From Microcebus murinus (lineage: Eukaryota; Chordata; Mammalia; Primates; Cheirogaleidae): 64,000 bases of DNA. The DNA lies in assembly GCF_040939455.1 (NCBI RefSeq), contig NC_134136.1:104458014-104522013 (forward strand), read 5' to 3'. Under the pieces are notes generated by a model. That model did no database searches. It worked only from the letters and a program-made list of their open reading frames with translations, and was not told where the DNA came from. Of this stretch, positions 1 to 10,304 are shown in pieces. How positions within the stretch are numbered: position 1 is the first letter of the stretch; every line of letters starts with the position of its first letter. The position numbers and the translations under genes were made by a program.

Positions 1-589
1 TTCCTTTTTGGCTCAAAACAGATTCTACCATCTCTACAATCCAAGTTTTCAAATTTTCTTTTATCTGTAATTAACCTTCCAAAATTATACTTTCAAGTTC
101 AACTTGTTTGCTTTTTTTTACTAGCTGAAAGTGCTTTAATTTTAAAAGAAAAAAATTATTATAATTTGTTTTCTAAATGTGTCTGATTGATCTTAAAATG
201 CCTTGCAAGAATGGTAGTTTCATGGAGTATGGGTTCATGCTCTTTTATGTGCCAGACACTCAAATGTAGGCTCATTAACATCACAAAATTAAAACTCATA
301 TTTGAAATAAGAAACTAAATGTAGCTTATAAAGTTTAGATTCACTGCAGTTTACTACTAATTGGAATAGTTTGGGTATTAAGTTTAGTGTCTGCCACAGT
401 CTTTCATCATTTCCGATTTTTCTTTCTCATTTACCTTGTGTATTTTCACCAGTTTGAGATCTATACTTCAAACTTCCTATTTTTATTTGTGGCCCATTTC
501 AAAGTATGATATGTTAATTACACTTTACTGTAGATATATCTATTCAAAGAGGTTTAGTGCTGCCCTTTTTGTAATAATTACAAAAAGAA
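1..589. other. intronic DNA, nothing recognised
   Basis: AT-rich sequence without a credible exon or a repeat that I can name. It belongs to the IL1RAPL1 intron that precedes the exon at 24894. The 5' end of that intron lies outside the window. Confidence 0.5.
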
Positions 590-1010
590 AAAAAATCTAA
601 GAATATGAATTAGTTAAATAAACTATAATCCAGATATTATAATACTCTGTAACTATTAGAATGACAAAATAGAGCTCCTTGTACTGATATCATCTTACTT
701 GTGCTGTTTAAAGTATATATGAGTATGTGTGTATATTGCACATGTGACTATTTCTATATAAATACACAGGTGTACATAGGCATACTTTTGTATTAAATAT
801 ATTGTTGTACATACATATTGTGTGCATATATATTGTATTAGCCAAGAAACATACAGAAGAAAGTGTTTCCATGGTTACCTCTGGAGAGTGAAATCAAAGC
901 AGAGAATGTGGGTAGCAGCTCTTTACACTTCATCTTATACCCTTTGTAACTGTTCGAATTTTATTTTACTATGACCATCTGATTTGGTATGTCATTTATT
1001 ATACATACAC
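590..1010 (+). repeat. old LINE-1 3'UTR-like fragment
   Basis: The order of motifs resembles the 3' end of old L1M elements: 'ttaaataaactataatcc', then an AT/TG stretch, then 'ggttacctctggagagtg', then a run like 'taccctttgtaactgttcgaatttt'. It is diverged and the subfamily is not assigned. Confidence 0.45.
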
Positions 1011-1112
1011 AATATACATACCTATTATATACATATATATATGATATCATATATATATGATATAATATATACCACATGATGTGTGTATGTATGTATATAC
1101 CATACAGTACCT
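1011..1112. repeat. AT-rich simple repeat
   Basis: Degenerate (TA)n/(TATG)n sequence with self-complementary 'atatatgatatcatatat' blocks. It can form hairpins but has no visible function. Confidence 0.7.
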
Positions 1113-1999
1113 ATCTTCAAAGAAGTTTTTTATGACTAAAGAATAAGAATGTTAAAGATGAAGGAAAACTTCAAGTCCCAAATAATGTTGCTTATAGTGT
1201 TTAAATTCTGCTTTTTATTTCTATTCTCCCAATGTCTGTTCTCTTTATCATTTAAATTCATTCCCACTATCAGTTACTCAAGGGCATGGCTTGGGACCAG
1301 CTGTGCCTACACTACCTCAGAGTTAAGTGCAGCAGGTTCTCTAATCACAGATGGGAATATTTATAACTGGGATAGGGGACATAGCTTTAAATCAGTCAGC
1401 GTCCATGGAAACTAAATACCAGAAATTAGAAGTGGTTGCAAAAATGTAGTCCTAGCCCACTTCCTCTCCTTTCTAATTACTCACTGTTTCTAAATCACAT
1501 GCAGCCAAGCTGCAGTGACAGAGGTATGGAAAATGAAGAACTTATTGAATAAAGCAATGCTTACTCTGGAAGGACTAACCAAAAACCTGATTGTAACTAA
1601 AATGAGGTAAGAGTTCCTACTATTTCCATCAAATTCATTTTGCCCAAGGATAAAGATGATGATTTGATCCTAATTATGCTAACAGCATTTCAATAGCCTC
1701 CACAGAAAATGCCAACTTTCCAAAATGCAGATCACTAAATTATACCGTACCACTTAGCAACTCCTACCCACTGAGAATTCAAGGCTTATCCCAACTTTAC
1801 TTTGTTTTAGCCATCTATGGATTCCAATATGTTCTACCCACCCGTTAGCATCTAGGACACAACCTCAAGGCATCTGGTTCTTCAGTTCCTCTGATCCACT
1901 CCAGATAGGTCATGTTCCAGCTGGGGTCAGGCATTGCACTCACTCTGATGGCACCCCCCAAACCCAGCTTCTAGTATCTTCAATTTGTTTCTTTCTGTC
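1113..1999. other. intronic DNA, nothing recognised
   Basis: Unique-looking sequence. An open stretch of 88 codons at 1149-1415 has a hydrophobic N-terminus, but no family resemblance and no supporting context, so it is treated as chance. Confidence 0.45.
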
Positions 2000-2112
2000 T
2001 CCGCAGATAAAACCCAGAGGTTCCCAAAGCTCCTATACATCTGAGTCATCAGGAAAGCTTGTTAAATAACTAGGTTACTGATTTCTGGGTTATACTGTTA
2101 AATAACCAGGTG
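2000..2112 (+). repeat. MER5A-like hAT MITE remnant
   Basis: 'gaggttcccaaagctcc' followed by 'gagtcatcaggaaagcttgttaaa' split over the element resembles the start of MER5A (Charlie group). The right half is missing or too diverged. A short internal repeat of 'tgttaaataac' lies inside it. Confidence 0.4.
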
Positions 2113-2734
2113 TGAAATCCTTTCTCCCGGTTCACTGCTTCTGGGTCTTGCATGCTGGAGCACCACGAGTGCTGTCTCACCTCTGGCCTCCTCCTAACAA
2201 AGGGGTCCTTGCCTTCTAAGACACAAACTGTCTTCAATTTCTTTAACTCTCAGTTTCCTTTGTATGAACTATTCAAATCTAATCATTGAGAACAGCATTA
2301 AAATAACAGGCAGATTTTTCTTTTAGGTCAGATTTCTCTGTTCCTTTGTTCCCCAAAGAAGGCCTGTGCTTTCAGCCTCTTCCTTAATTCAAGATGAGTG
2401 TTCTTCTCTTCCAAATGGCCATCAGCAGGGACTAATGGTGATCACTCTAAATCTCCACTGAGAGGCTTCTTAGTCCAAAGTGGGAGCCATGGCTTTTGGT
2501 CCCAGAATCCTACTCACAGGCTCTGAGGCTCAGGATTGTATGAACCTCCTCTAATAGATCTCATTTAGAAGGATGTGTTAGTGATGACATTGATGGACAT
2601 GGTTATATTCATGTAGGTTTTAGCAAGGGGGCTGATGCCCACTAAGAACTACCTAAAAGATTATTATACACACTTTTAGGAAAGAATAAGAAGCCTAGAT
2701 TAAAATAAAAATCCTTGCTTTAAAAGATTTGAAT
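2113..2734. other. intronic DNA, nothing recognised
   Basis: Mixed-composition intron sequence with no exon, RNA gene or nameable repeat. Confidence 0.45.
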
Positions 2735-3110
2735 TTGAAATTGATCTTGTAGAGACAGAGGGTAGAATGATGGTTATTAGAGGATTGGAAAAGAAGTGGG
2801 AACGGGGGATAAAGTGAGGGTGGTTAATGGGTACAAAAATATAGTTAAACATTATAGACAGAATGAATAATATTTGATAGCACAACAAAGTGATTAAAAT
2901 CAAAGAGTTATGGTATATTTTAAAATAACTAAAAGAATAGAATTGGAATTGTTCTTAAGACAAAGAAATTATAAATGCCTGAGGTGATGGATATCCCAAT
3001 TATCCTGATATGATTAATTCACACTGTGTGCCTGTATCAAAATGGGATATATATCCTATACATATATACAACTATAATGTACTCATAATAATTAAAAATT
3101 TTAAAAGATT
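2735..3110 (+). repeat. LINE-1 3'UTR fragment (L1MA/L1MB/L1PB-like)
   Basis: The sequence follows the familiar L1 3'UTR order: 'gtagaatgatggttatta', 'gggtacaaaaatatagtta', 'ttttaaaataactaaaaga', 'caaagaaattataaatg', 'gaggtgatggatatccc', then a 'gtatcaaaatgggatatat' block and an A-rich end. Sense strand, 5' truncated, no TSD identified. Confidence 0.7.
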
Positions 3111-4559
3111 TGAGTTTAATGGTTTGATTTATGGTTTGAGCTGCAACACCTATGAAAATAGATCATCCTTAGTTATCTTACAGTTATAATTTTTTACAAA
3201 AAGTATAAAGGACATAAGTACAATACTAATGTAATTCATCTTAAAAGACTTTGACCTGTAGTCAAGGAAGATTTGGGAAATTCTTCACTAATTATGAATA
3301 ACTATTAATACTATCTCAAAGAGTTTGATAGACATAAAAAGCCTTTGTTAAATAACTTTATGTTAAATAACTTTATATCTACTCCATCCTCTTAGAGATT
3401 TAAAGCCCAATATTGGGAGATAGTCCATCAGGCACAATTATGAATTTTTATGCTGATGTAGGCATAGTTGCTTATGGGTTTCAAAAGTTATTATATGTTT
3501 CTGAAAGTTAAATATAAACCGTGGCCTTGATTACATATAACATTTTCTTTTCCCACTCAAATGAGGCTTAACATAATTTGCTAGATTTGCTTTCAACTTT
3601 ACCTGCCTTAGAACCTCTCATTCAAGCTTATAGTTACTTTTTCAATGTAGAAAAGAATACATTATTATAAGAAGTTCTTAAAGAAAGCATTTCATACTTC
3701 TCTGGCATTGAAGATTTTTTGTTTGTTTATTTGTTACCTTGTTTGTTTATTCATGTGAGAGTGAGCGTAAAGCGAACCCTTACAGGACAAGGAAAAATAT
3801 CTGGTATTTCCTTACAGATTTAATATATGAAAATTTTTACACTATCACTAATGATGTCCCAGGAGTACTTTAAGCTAAAATAAGAGAGTATACAATTCAT
3901 AACTTTTTATTTAGATGCACCCATTGTTTGCAAATAACTTTACAATGTAGTATAGAGGCAAAAAAGATAAATACAAGCATAATGGATTTGAATAAAGGGA
4001 TAAAATTTAAAAGGTACCTGGGGAATATATCAAGGGTTTGTTTGGCCACATGGGAAGATAATGAGGAAAAATTATGGAAATACTCAAGAAAGGCTTTCTG
4101 GATGGGCTGAGTTAAGTCTAAATCTAAAAGACTGCCCTGCTACGTGGTTAAGATGGCAACTTGAAGTGAAGATTGGAAATGGGGAAAGACTTGAGTATAG
4201 GGAATGGCAAGAGAGAATGTGTCTCAAGAAGAAATTCAGCAGGGCAGAGCAAAGCAGTGAAGAGCCTTCACTTCAATTGACAGCACCTGCTCTTTCACCC
4301 TTAGAATAGGTTGACCTTGAGTTCAGCAGTGTTTCTGGTGACTAACAGAGAATGAGGGGAAACAGGGCACAATCTGTTAAGTCAAGAAGCCTGGAAATAT
4401 TGGGTATGCGGAAATATAACATGATAATGTTAACAGTAATTAATAGTAAACAGAAGACTAGTTCTGTTTTCTTAAGAGATATTTTTCAGTTTGGCACCTA
4501 GTAGGCACTGTATTATTCAGGGCTGTGTACTTTGACTCACATGTCATTTTTAGTGATAC
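3111..4559. other. intronic DNA; 15-bp tandem duplication
   Basis: AT-rich and mostly unassigned. The unit 'tgttaaataacttta' is repeated exactly in tandem at 3346-3375. Overlapping short open frames around 3928-4309 have no codon-level or family support. Confidence 0.5.
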
Positions 4560-4825
4560 TCACACACATCATTTATTGATCTGTTACTCTGTGCTAATCT
4601 ATTATATGCTAAGTGCTTTACATAGTTTGCTCATACATTTAATCCTTATAACAAACCTAGAAATTATATATTTTTACATCCAGTTTTGCAAATGAGACAA
4701 TTAAAATATCAGAGTGGTTAAGTAACATAACTTGCTTAAGATCAAGGAGATAATAAAAGATAGAATTCTATTTGGATATAAGTTTAGCTAACTCAGGGGC
4801 CTGGATTCCAACCACTACATTTGAG
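4560..4825 (-). repeat. MIR SINE
   Basis: The reverse complement carries the MIR core. On the + strand I see 'gctaagtgctttacatag', 'catttaatccttataac', 'ttttgcaaatgagacaatt' and 'gtggttaagtaacataactt', the usual antisense MIR order. An ancient mammalian tRNA-derived SINE. Confidence 0.8.
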
Positions 4826-5384
4826 TTTTAGCATAGAGATTGCAAGTTAGTGACTAGAGCACCAAAATAAGCCTGGGGACCTGCTTTGTTCAGACTACAT
4901 AGTGTGTTTTCAGAAAACCTGAAATGTGAATTTTTATGCAGGGGACTGTTAACTGGCGTTATTATGCATCATTGTCTTAAACCATCCTGACATTTAAGAT
5001 TTCAGTCTCTTATTTAAGGTTACAGGTTGAATAATATCTCCCCTACGTTATCTAAAAAAAGAATTATGTGTGTGTATCTATGAAATAAATTAGAACAACA
5101 CTTATTTAAACAAAGATTTATTGTTTATGCTGAGAAATACAAGAACAAGAAACATTTGGGGGGAAATACTATGATATTCTTAAAGTAACCAGGAACATTG
5201 GTTTTGCAATAATGAGGTGACAAGTTTCCAAAAATTCCTTCTTTCTCTGCTGATTTCAGATCTTATTTTCCATGAGTAGACAGAGCCAGAGGGATTCCCT
5301 TCTGTAATCCTCATCCATATGTCCCTACCAGCCAATTAATTGCTTATTAATGCATCAACCTAGGTGTTAATTTTGTTGACAGAC
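4826..5384. other. intronic DNA flanking the retrocopy
   Basis: AT-rich sequence with nothing recognised. Composition changes sharply to GC-rich near 5385-5400, which I take as the 5' edge of the BCL2L1 retrocopy. Confidence 0.5.
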
Positions 5385-5712
5385 ACATTTAAGAAAGAGA
5401 TTGCTGGAAGCCACTTTAGGCCTGTCCCCAGGAAAACGTGGTCTCAGCTGTGGGAAGCCTGGAGCAGGCCTTGACCCGTCTGCCAGACCCCAGGTGAGGC
5501 CCAGCGCCTCACTCTCACTGGGTCTTTGTGCAGGGCACCGGCGGCCATTGTGTCCTTGGAGGGAATGAAAGACCCAGCAATCCTCCCCCACCACCACCAC
5601 CACCACGTCTAGGGCCTTTGAGGAATTCAAAGAAAACTAGCAGCGCTTGCAAGGGCTCTCAGGCTTTCAGCATCCCAGAAAGGCCGTGGGTAGCCTTTCC
5701 GAAGTCAGATTC

Positions 5713-5747
5713 CAGATGCGAGGCAGTTCGCAGATGCGAGGCAGTTT
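5713..5747 (+). repeat. 18-bp tandem duplication
   Basis: The unit 'cagatgcgaggcagttcg' occurs at 5713-5730 and again, nearly complete, at 5731-5747, inside the GC-rich 5' part of the retrocopy. Confidence 0.9.
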
Positions 5748-5869
5748 CCCTCTCCTAGCGTCCCTCATGGAAACCTTGAGCCCTATTGAAAAGTCCTTTC
5801 AGGGCTTTGGAAGCCTCACCCTGGGTGGTACTTAAACAGGAAAAAAAAAAAAAAAACTAAACTAAACCT

Positions 5870-6360
5870 GTACTAGCCACCTGCGGGGAGGGTTCTCCTG
5901 GTTCCCAATAGGAGGCGGAGGAGAGCCTAGGGGCGTGCAAGAGCGTGGGGGCTGGGCTTCCGGGTAGAAAGAGGCCTCAGCTGCAGGAGGCCGCGGCTTC
6001 AGGACAGCTGCCCTGGATCCCGGCGTTGGAGGAGGAAGCAAGCGAAGGGACTAGTTCCTGAGCTTCTCAATTCCTGTGCCGCCTTCTGAGCTCCCAGCCT
6101 GCCGGGTCGCAAGATCCCTACCGCTGGGGTTGCTTTATTTGCCAGGCGCCGCGAGGCCGGCTGAGTTACTGGCATCCCGTCCACCACCTCCTCTCCCGAC
6201 CTAATGCTACAAAAGATCTTCCGGGGGCTGCACCTGCCTGCTGTCGCCTGAGACGGATTTGAACAATCTTATCTTGGCTTTGGACCTTAGAAGAGAATCA
6301 CTAAGTGAGTAAGCAGGCATTTTGGACAATTGACTGGTTGAGCCCATCCCTGTTAGAAAA
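5870..6360 (+). promoter_or_regulatory. retrocopied BCL2L1 5' leader, possible promoter
   Basis: GC-rich, TATA-less sequence with several CpGs ('ggaggcggaggagagcc' near 5911, 'gggcgtgcaagagcgtggggg' split over 5931). In the parent gene, transcription starts at several sites spread over the leader, so a copy made from an upstream start can carry the downstream promoter. Against the human leader as I remember it, two short blocks are missing near 6262 and 6303. Promoter activity here is an inference. Confidence 0.45.
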
Positions 6361-7062
6361 ATGTCTCAGAGCAGCCGGGAGCTGGTGGTTGACTTTCTCT
6401 CCTACAAGCTTTTCCAGAAAGGATACAGCTTGAATCAGTTTAGCGATGTGGAAGAGAACAAGACTGAGGCCCCAGAAGGGACTGAGTCGGAGATGGAGAC
6501 CCCCAGGGCCATTAATGGCAACCCATCCTTGCACCTGGAGGACAGCCCTGCGGCGAATGGAGCCACTGGCCACAGCAGCAGTTTGGATGCCGGGGAGGAG
6601 GTCCCCATGGCAGCAGTGAAGCATGCACTGAGGGAGACGGGTGAGGAGTTTGAACTGCGGTACCGGCGGACATTCAATGACCTGACATCCCAGCTCCAGA
6701 TCACCCCAGAGACAGCATATGAGAGCTTTGAACAGGTAGTGGACGCACTCTTCCGGGATGGGGTAAACTGGGGTCGCATTGTGGCCTTTTTCTCCTTCGG
6801 CGGGGCCCTGTGCGTGGAAAGCATAGACAAGGAAATGCAAGTGTTGGTGAGCCGGATCGTAACCTGGATGGTCACTTATCTGAATGACCACCTAGAGCCT
6901 TGGATCCAGGAGAACGGCGGCTGGGACACTTTTGTGGAACTCTACGGGAACAATGCAGCAGCCGAGAGCCGGAAGGGCCAGGAACGCTTCTACCGCTGGT
7001 TCCTGACGGGTATGACTGTAGCTGGTGTGGTTCTGCTGGGCTTGCTCTTCAATAGGAAATGA
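6361..7062 (+). CDS. BCL2L1: BCL-XL-like retrogene ORF, 233 codons, intact
   Basis: Encodes a 233-residue protein, exactly the length of BCL-XL, an anti-apoptotic BCL2-family protein of the mitochondrial outer membrane that binds BH3 helices of BAX, BAK and BH3-only proteins. Visible parts: BH4 (residues 4-24, RELVVDFLSYKL); an unstructured loop (about 26-83) keeping both Asn-Gly sites, the Ser62-Pro site and Asp61/Asp76; BH3 (86-100, VKHALRETGEEFELR); BH1 (129-148) with NWGRI including Gly138 and Arg139; BH2 (WIQENGGWDTF); and a C-terminal anchor (WFLTGMTVAGVVLLGLLF) followed by basic residues. The ATG is the parental start, with A at -3. Odd points: BH3 Asp95 is Glu, Trp24 and Trp57 are Leu, Ala104 is Thr, Glu129 is Ala; about 30 residues differ from remembered human BCL-XL. 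There is no stop or frameshift. Transcription and translation are unproven; it may be a not-yet-broken pseudogene. Confidence 0.85.
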   Translation: MSQSSRELVVDFLSYKLFQKGYSLNQFSDVEENKTEAPEGTESEMETPRAINGNPSLHLEDSPAANGATGHSSSLDAGEEVPMAAVKHALRETGEEFELRYRRTFNDLTSQLQITPETAYESFEQVVDALFRDGVNWGRIVAFFSFGGALCVESIDKEMQVLVSRIVTWMVTYLNDHLEPWIQENGGWDTFVELYGNNAAAESRKGQERFYRWFLTGMTVAGVVLLGLLFNRK

Positions 7063-8498
7063 CCAGACACTGACCATCCACTCACCCTCCCATCCCTTGC
7101 CCTGCCCCACCACATCCCTCCGTCCAGCCACATTGCCACCAGGAGAACTACTACATGCAGCCCAAGCCCGCCCACCCACCCATCACTGGCTTGGGCCTAT
7201 ACCTGGTCCCCTGCAACTAGTTTTCTAGAATTTACCACGCTTCGGTGAGAGCCACCTTCCCCCCCACACACACACATCTCAGTTCTCTCAGCCTTGAAAT
7301 CCACAAAGTCCCCAAAATCTGCCCCATGGAGGCTGGCAGATACTGGAGGGCTTGTGGCTGGGGGCAGGATGGCCTTGCCTGATTGGTGGAACCCTTACCA
7401 CTTAGCCTCCCAGAAGTGTTTTTCTGCCAGGGAGCTGGCGAGTTTTAGGAACCTCTTCCTGAGAGACTAGATTGCCTTTGTTTCAATGTGGCCTCAGAAT
7501 TGATCATTCCCCATCCCTACCCCTGACCTAGAATCCTCTTCATTCCATCCCCATCCCCAAGAGCCACTTAGGAGACATTTGTGACTACAGATTCAGGCTG
7601 CTTGGAATAAAGAAGCAAGGACCAGGACCCCGCACCTCTGGTCTGGCCAAAGTCCCCACTCCTTTCTGAATGTCCTCCAGAGGCCTCTGGCTAGAGGCCA
7701 GCCCCATCCCACGCCGAAGCTAGAATGGTCCTTGCATTTTCGCACCACCGTAGTCCCTTCCCTCCCCCTGGTTCCCATGCCCAAGACAGATGGTGCCCCA
7801 GAGCTGTTGATGGCCTCAACTGCCTCACTTCCTGCAAGATCGGCTGGTGTGTGGCATCTTTGCCTTGGGCTGTTGCCCATGGAGTCCAGAGGTTCTGGGG
7901 CCTCAGCTCAGAGGTGAAGAGGAGCTATAGATAGGGACAGCTGTGGGTGCCCTCAGGTCTTGGGGCAGGAAGGGTAGAAAGAAAAGCCTGGTTCACAGGG
8001 TGGGAGTGGGGCAGACTGCAGGGGCCAGTCCTGCCTGACCAGGCAGATTTGTACCCCAGCCCCATCTAGCCTGATCCCTTCAGCCCTCTCTCCTCTGCTG
8101 CACCCTTAGCCAGTCTCATCCCTGGGCGTCTGGGCCCAGCCCCAGTCATCCTGGGCGCTCTGACACAGATATGTGAGACTAGTTTTTCTTCCTTGTGAAG
8201 ATGATATACTATTTTTGTTAAGTATGTCTGTATTTATGTGTGAGGAGCCGCTGGCTTGCTGTGTGCACGCATGTGGAGAGCTGGTGCCAGAGATTGGACA
8301 GCCTGCTGCTCCCTGCCCTGGTCGGGGAAACCTGCCCTGGTGGGGGTTGGGGTGGGGGGTGGAAACCATCCAGGGGTCCTGGCTCCTGAGGGGCATGTGT
8401 CCCCCCCCCCTTGTTCCAGCTCTTTGGAATAGTCTGGGTGAAGGTGAAAGTGCAGTTCACTAATAAATTGTTGACTCAGGGAAAAAAAATAAAAAAAG
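7063..8498 (+). other. retrocopied BCL2L1 3'UTR with poly(A) signal
   Basis: Continuous with the ORF and GC-rich like the BCL2L1 3'UTR. AATAAA lies at 8462-8467, followed about 15 bases later by an A-rich tail interrupted by one T and ending before 'gtttacaag'. An earlier AATAAA at 7606 is also present. A C-run at 8401-8410 and a G-rich segment near 8341-8361 could be slippage-prone. Confidence 0.8.
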
Positions 8499-9554
8499 TT
8501 TACAAGTATGTGCCAGTGGCCCTACCTACTTTGGAATGTGGGGAAAACCATAATCAGTGAAATCAATGTCAAATTTCTTGTTTCAAAAATGTATTTCTGG
8601 CTACTGTGATAATTTTTCATTCATGTTCTATTGTAATTGTTTTTACTGTTATTTCACGTTATTCTCCGTTATGGAACTGCATTTTGGTTTACACAGAATA
8701 GTTAATAATAAGTACATTTTGAGAGAACGGTGCCTTCTTGAAAAAAGTTATCTTTGTGTTTCCCACTGGCTGATAAACCAGTTAGTATTCAACAAATGAT
8801 AGTAAAATTATTTCATTTTCCTAAAAATCTATAATAAAACACTTAATTGGCGAAAGAATATCTGAAAATTCAGATGAGAGGAGCAATGATTTTAATACAG
8901 AAGAGGTTTTGATATTTTTAGCACATAGAAACAATTAAAAACTGTATCTCTTAAATTCCATCTAACTGTTAGGATAAAACCTCACAAATATCTTAGTTTA
9001 TTTCATTTAAACCCTTTACTACTTTATTTTCACCAGATACATCATCGATGTTTTAGTTAAATTTTTTCAAAAGTCTCAGTAGGACAATCATCTTCGTTTT
9101 GACAAACAACCCTAGGATTTTATTTCTATTAATTCAAATAGACAAAAACAGATACCTGAAAGCAGCATGAATGCCCTGACACCTTCTTGTGAGGTTATGC
9201 CTCATCTAAAAGACTAATTAACGTTTTCTACTATATAAACCTGATCACAGATCCTTAACCCAAATTCATGAGTCTAGGAATGAATTTCAAATGGCCTTAA
9301 AATTACACACACACAAATGTTTTTTGGGGAGGGATGGGGGGATGGGATGGAGTGGGGGTGGGGCAGGATCTCTATTCTTGAGAGTATTTGCAACCAAAAA
9401 GTTTTAAGGCTTACTTGGAGGAAGGAAATTAAGGGTTACTTGGAGGATGAGTCTGTTTCACTGGAGTGTCCCTTTCACATAATTTGAATAAGAGCTATTG
9501 CATATGAATTGATTTCCTATTCACTCTCATAATTTAAGAGTGGAAAAATGTTTT
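8499..9554. other. intronic DNA, nothing recognised
   Basis: Returns to AT-rich intron sequence after the retrocopy tail. The only structured part is the G-run cluster annotated at 9326-9366. Confidence 0.5.
9326..9366 (+). repeat. G-rich tract, possible G-quadruplex
   Basis: Six runs of three or more G (4, 3, 6, 3, 5, 4) within 41 bases on the + strand, separated by loops of one to seven bases. This exceeds the usual four-run quadruplex pattern. It would lie in the nascent IL1RAPL1 RNA. Confidence 0.7.
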
Positions 9555-10260
9555 CTGAGTGTTCATTTATTCATTCACTTCCCAATAAGCATTACTGAGT
9601 GCTTACTGAATACTAGGTATTATTCACCAAGATAGTAAATCAGAAGGATGAGCAATTTGGGGAGAAGGATGAATAATCAAATTGCTGACACACTGAGTAT
9701 GAGATGCTTGTGGGATATCCAAGTGGAGATGTTCATGTAGGAGAGAGGCCCAGGCCAAAGACTTAAATTTGGAGGTCAGTAAAATATGGGTGGGTAAAGT
9801 CATTAAACTTATTGGTGTATTTGAGCCCATCGTTGCATGCATAATGTTAGAAGAAGGTTAAAGAGACAAACAACCAACGTTTCCTGGGTGCATGGAGGAA
9901 TTACCTTCCTAAGAAACTGGAAGGTAGTTGCAAGAAATCTAGCAAAGAAACTCCCAAATGAGGGAGAAATAAACCACACCAAGATGTAGAAAGATCCAGT
10001 AAAATAAAGATATAACCACCCAAACCGAGAATCAATTTCAGTGGAATGCTATCAGTGGAAATCAGGTTGCAGCCAGTAGGTAAGAAATGAATCTTCAGTG
10101 TGCTACATATTTAGGGAAAGGATTGGGAGATGAAGTGGAAAAGGAGCTTGCTATTTAGCACCTGATGTGATATTTAATAAATACCAAGTTAATGGCTTTG
10201 AGAAATAATAAAATCATTGTCCTCCAAATCCCAGAAGACAACCCACTGAGAGAATATCCA
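9555..10260 (-). repeat. L2 LINE, antisense fragment
   Basis: Begins like the reversed L2 3' end ('catttattcattcac', 'agtgcttactgaatactagg') and continues with the reversed L2 ORF region, for example 'gagatgcttgtgggatatcc' and 'aagtggagatgttcatg'. The latter corresponds to the CR1-clade reverse transcriptase segment. Broken and not coding; the far boundary is uncertain. Confidence 0.55.
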
Positions 10261-10304
10261 GGGAAGGGTAATAACTTTTGCATTACATGTGTATAATTAA
10301 GGGT

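Larger units (their letters stand above)
5385..8498 (+). mobile_element. BCL2L1: processed retrocopy of BCL2L1 mRNA
   Basis: A full-length processed copy of the BCL-XL transcript, presumably made by L1 machinery. It contains GC-rich 5' sequence (about 5385-6360), an uninterrupted coding region (6361-7062), a long 3'UTR, AATAAA at 8462-8467 and an A-rich tail at about 8483-8497. The coding exons of BCL2L1 are separated by a large intron after codon 188; here codons 188 and 189 are contiguous at 6924/6925, which shows a processed origin. The 5'UTR is recognisable as BCL2L1 from 'ggaggaggaagcaagcga' at 6029 onward; the part 5385-5870 is assigned by composition and continuity only. It has the same orientation as IL1RAPL1 and lies 16 kb upstream of its next exon. 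No clear target-site duplication was found, so the ends are approximate. The parent is autosomal in primates and the host gene is X-linked, so this would be autosome-to-X retroposition. Confidence 0.93.

Noticed and set aside
1149..1415. 88-codon open frame with a hydrophobic N-terminus
   Set aside because: No family resemblance, no promoter or splice context, and AT-rich hydrophobic runs are common by chance.
6301..6891. Long minus-strand open frame (196 codons) opposite the BCL2L1 retrocopy
   Set aside because: It is the antisense shadow of a GC-rich coding region; the protein has no family resemblance and the plus strand is clearly BCL-XL.
6361..7062. Parental BCL2L1 gene
   Set aside because: The coding exons are contiguous, an A-tail follows the 3'UTR and the flanks are IL1RAPL1 intron, so this is a processed copy and not the parent locus.
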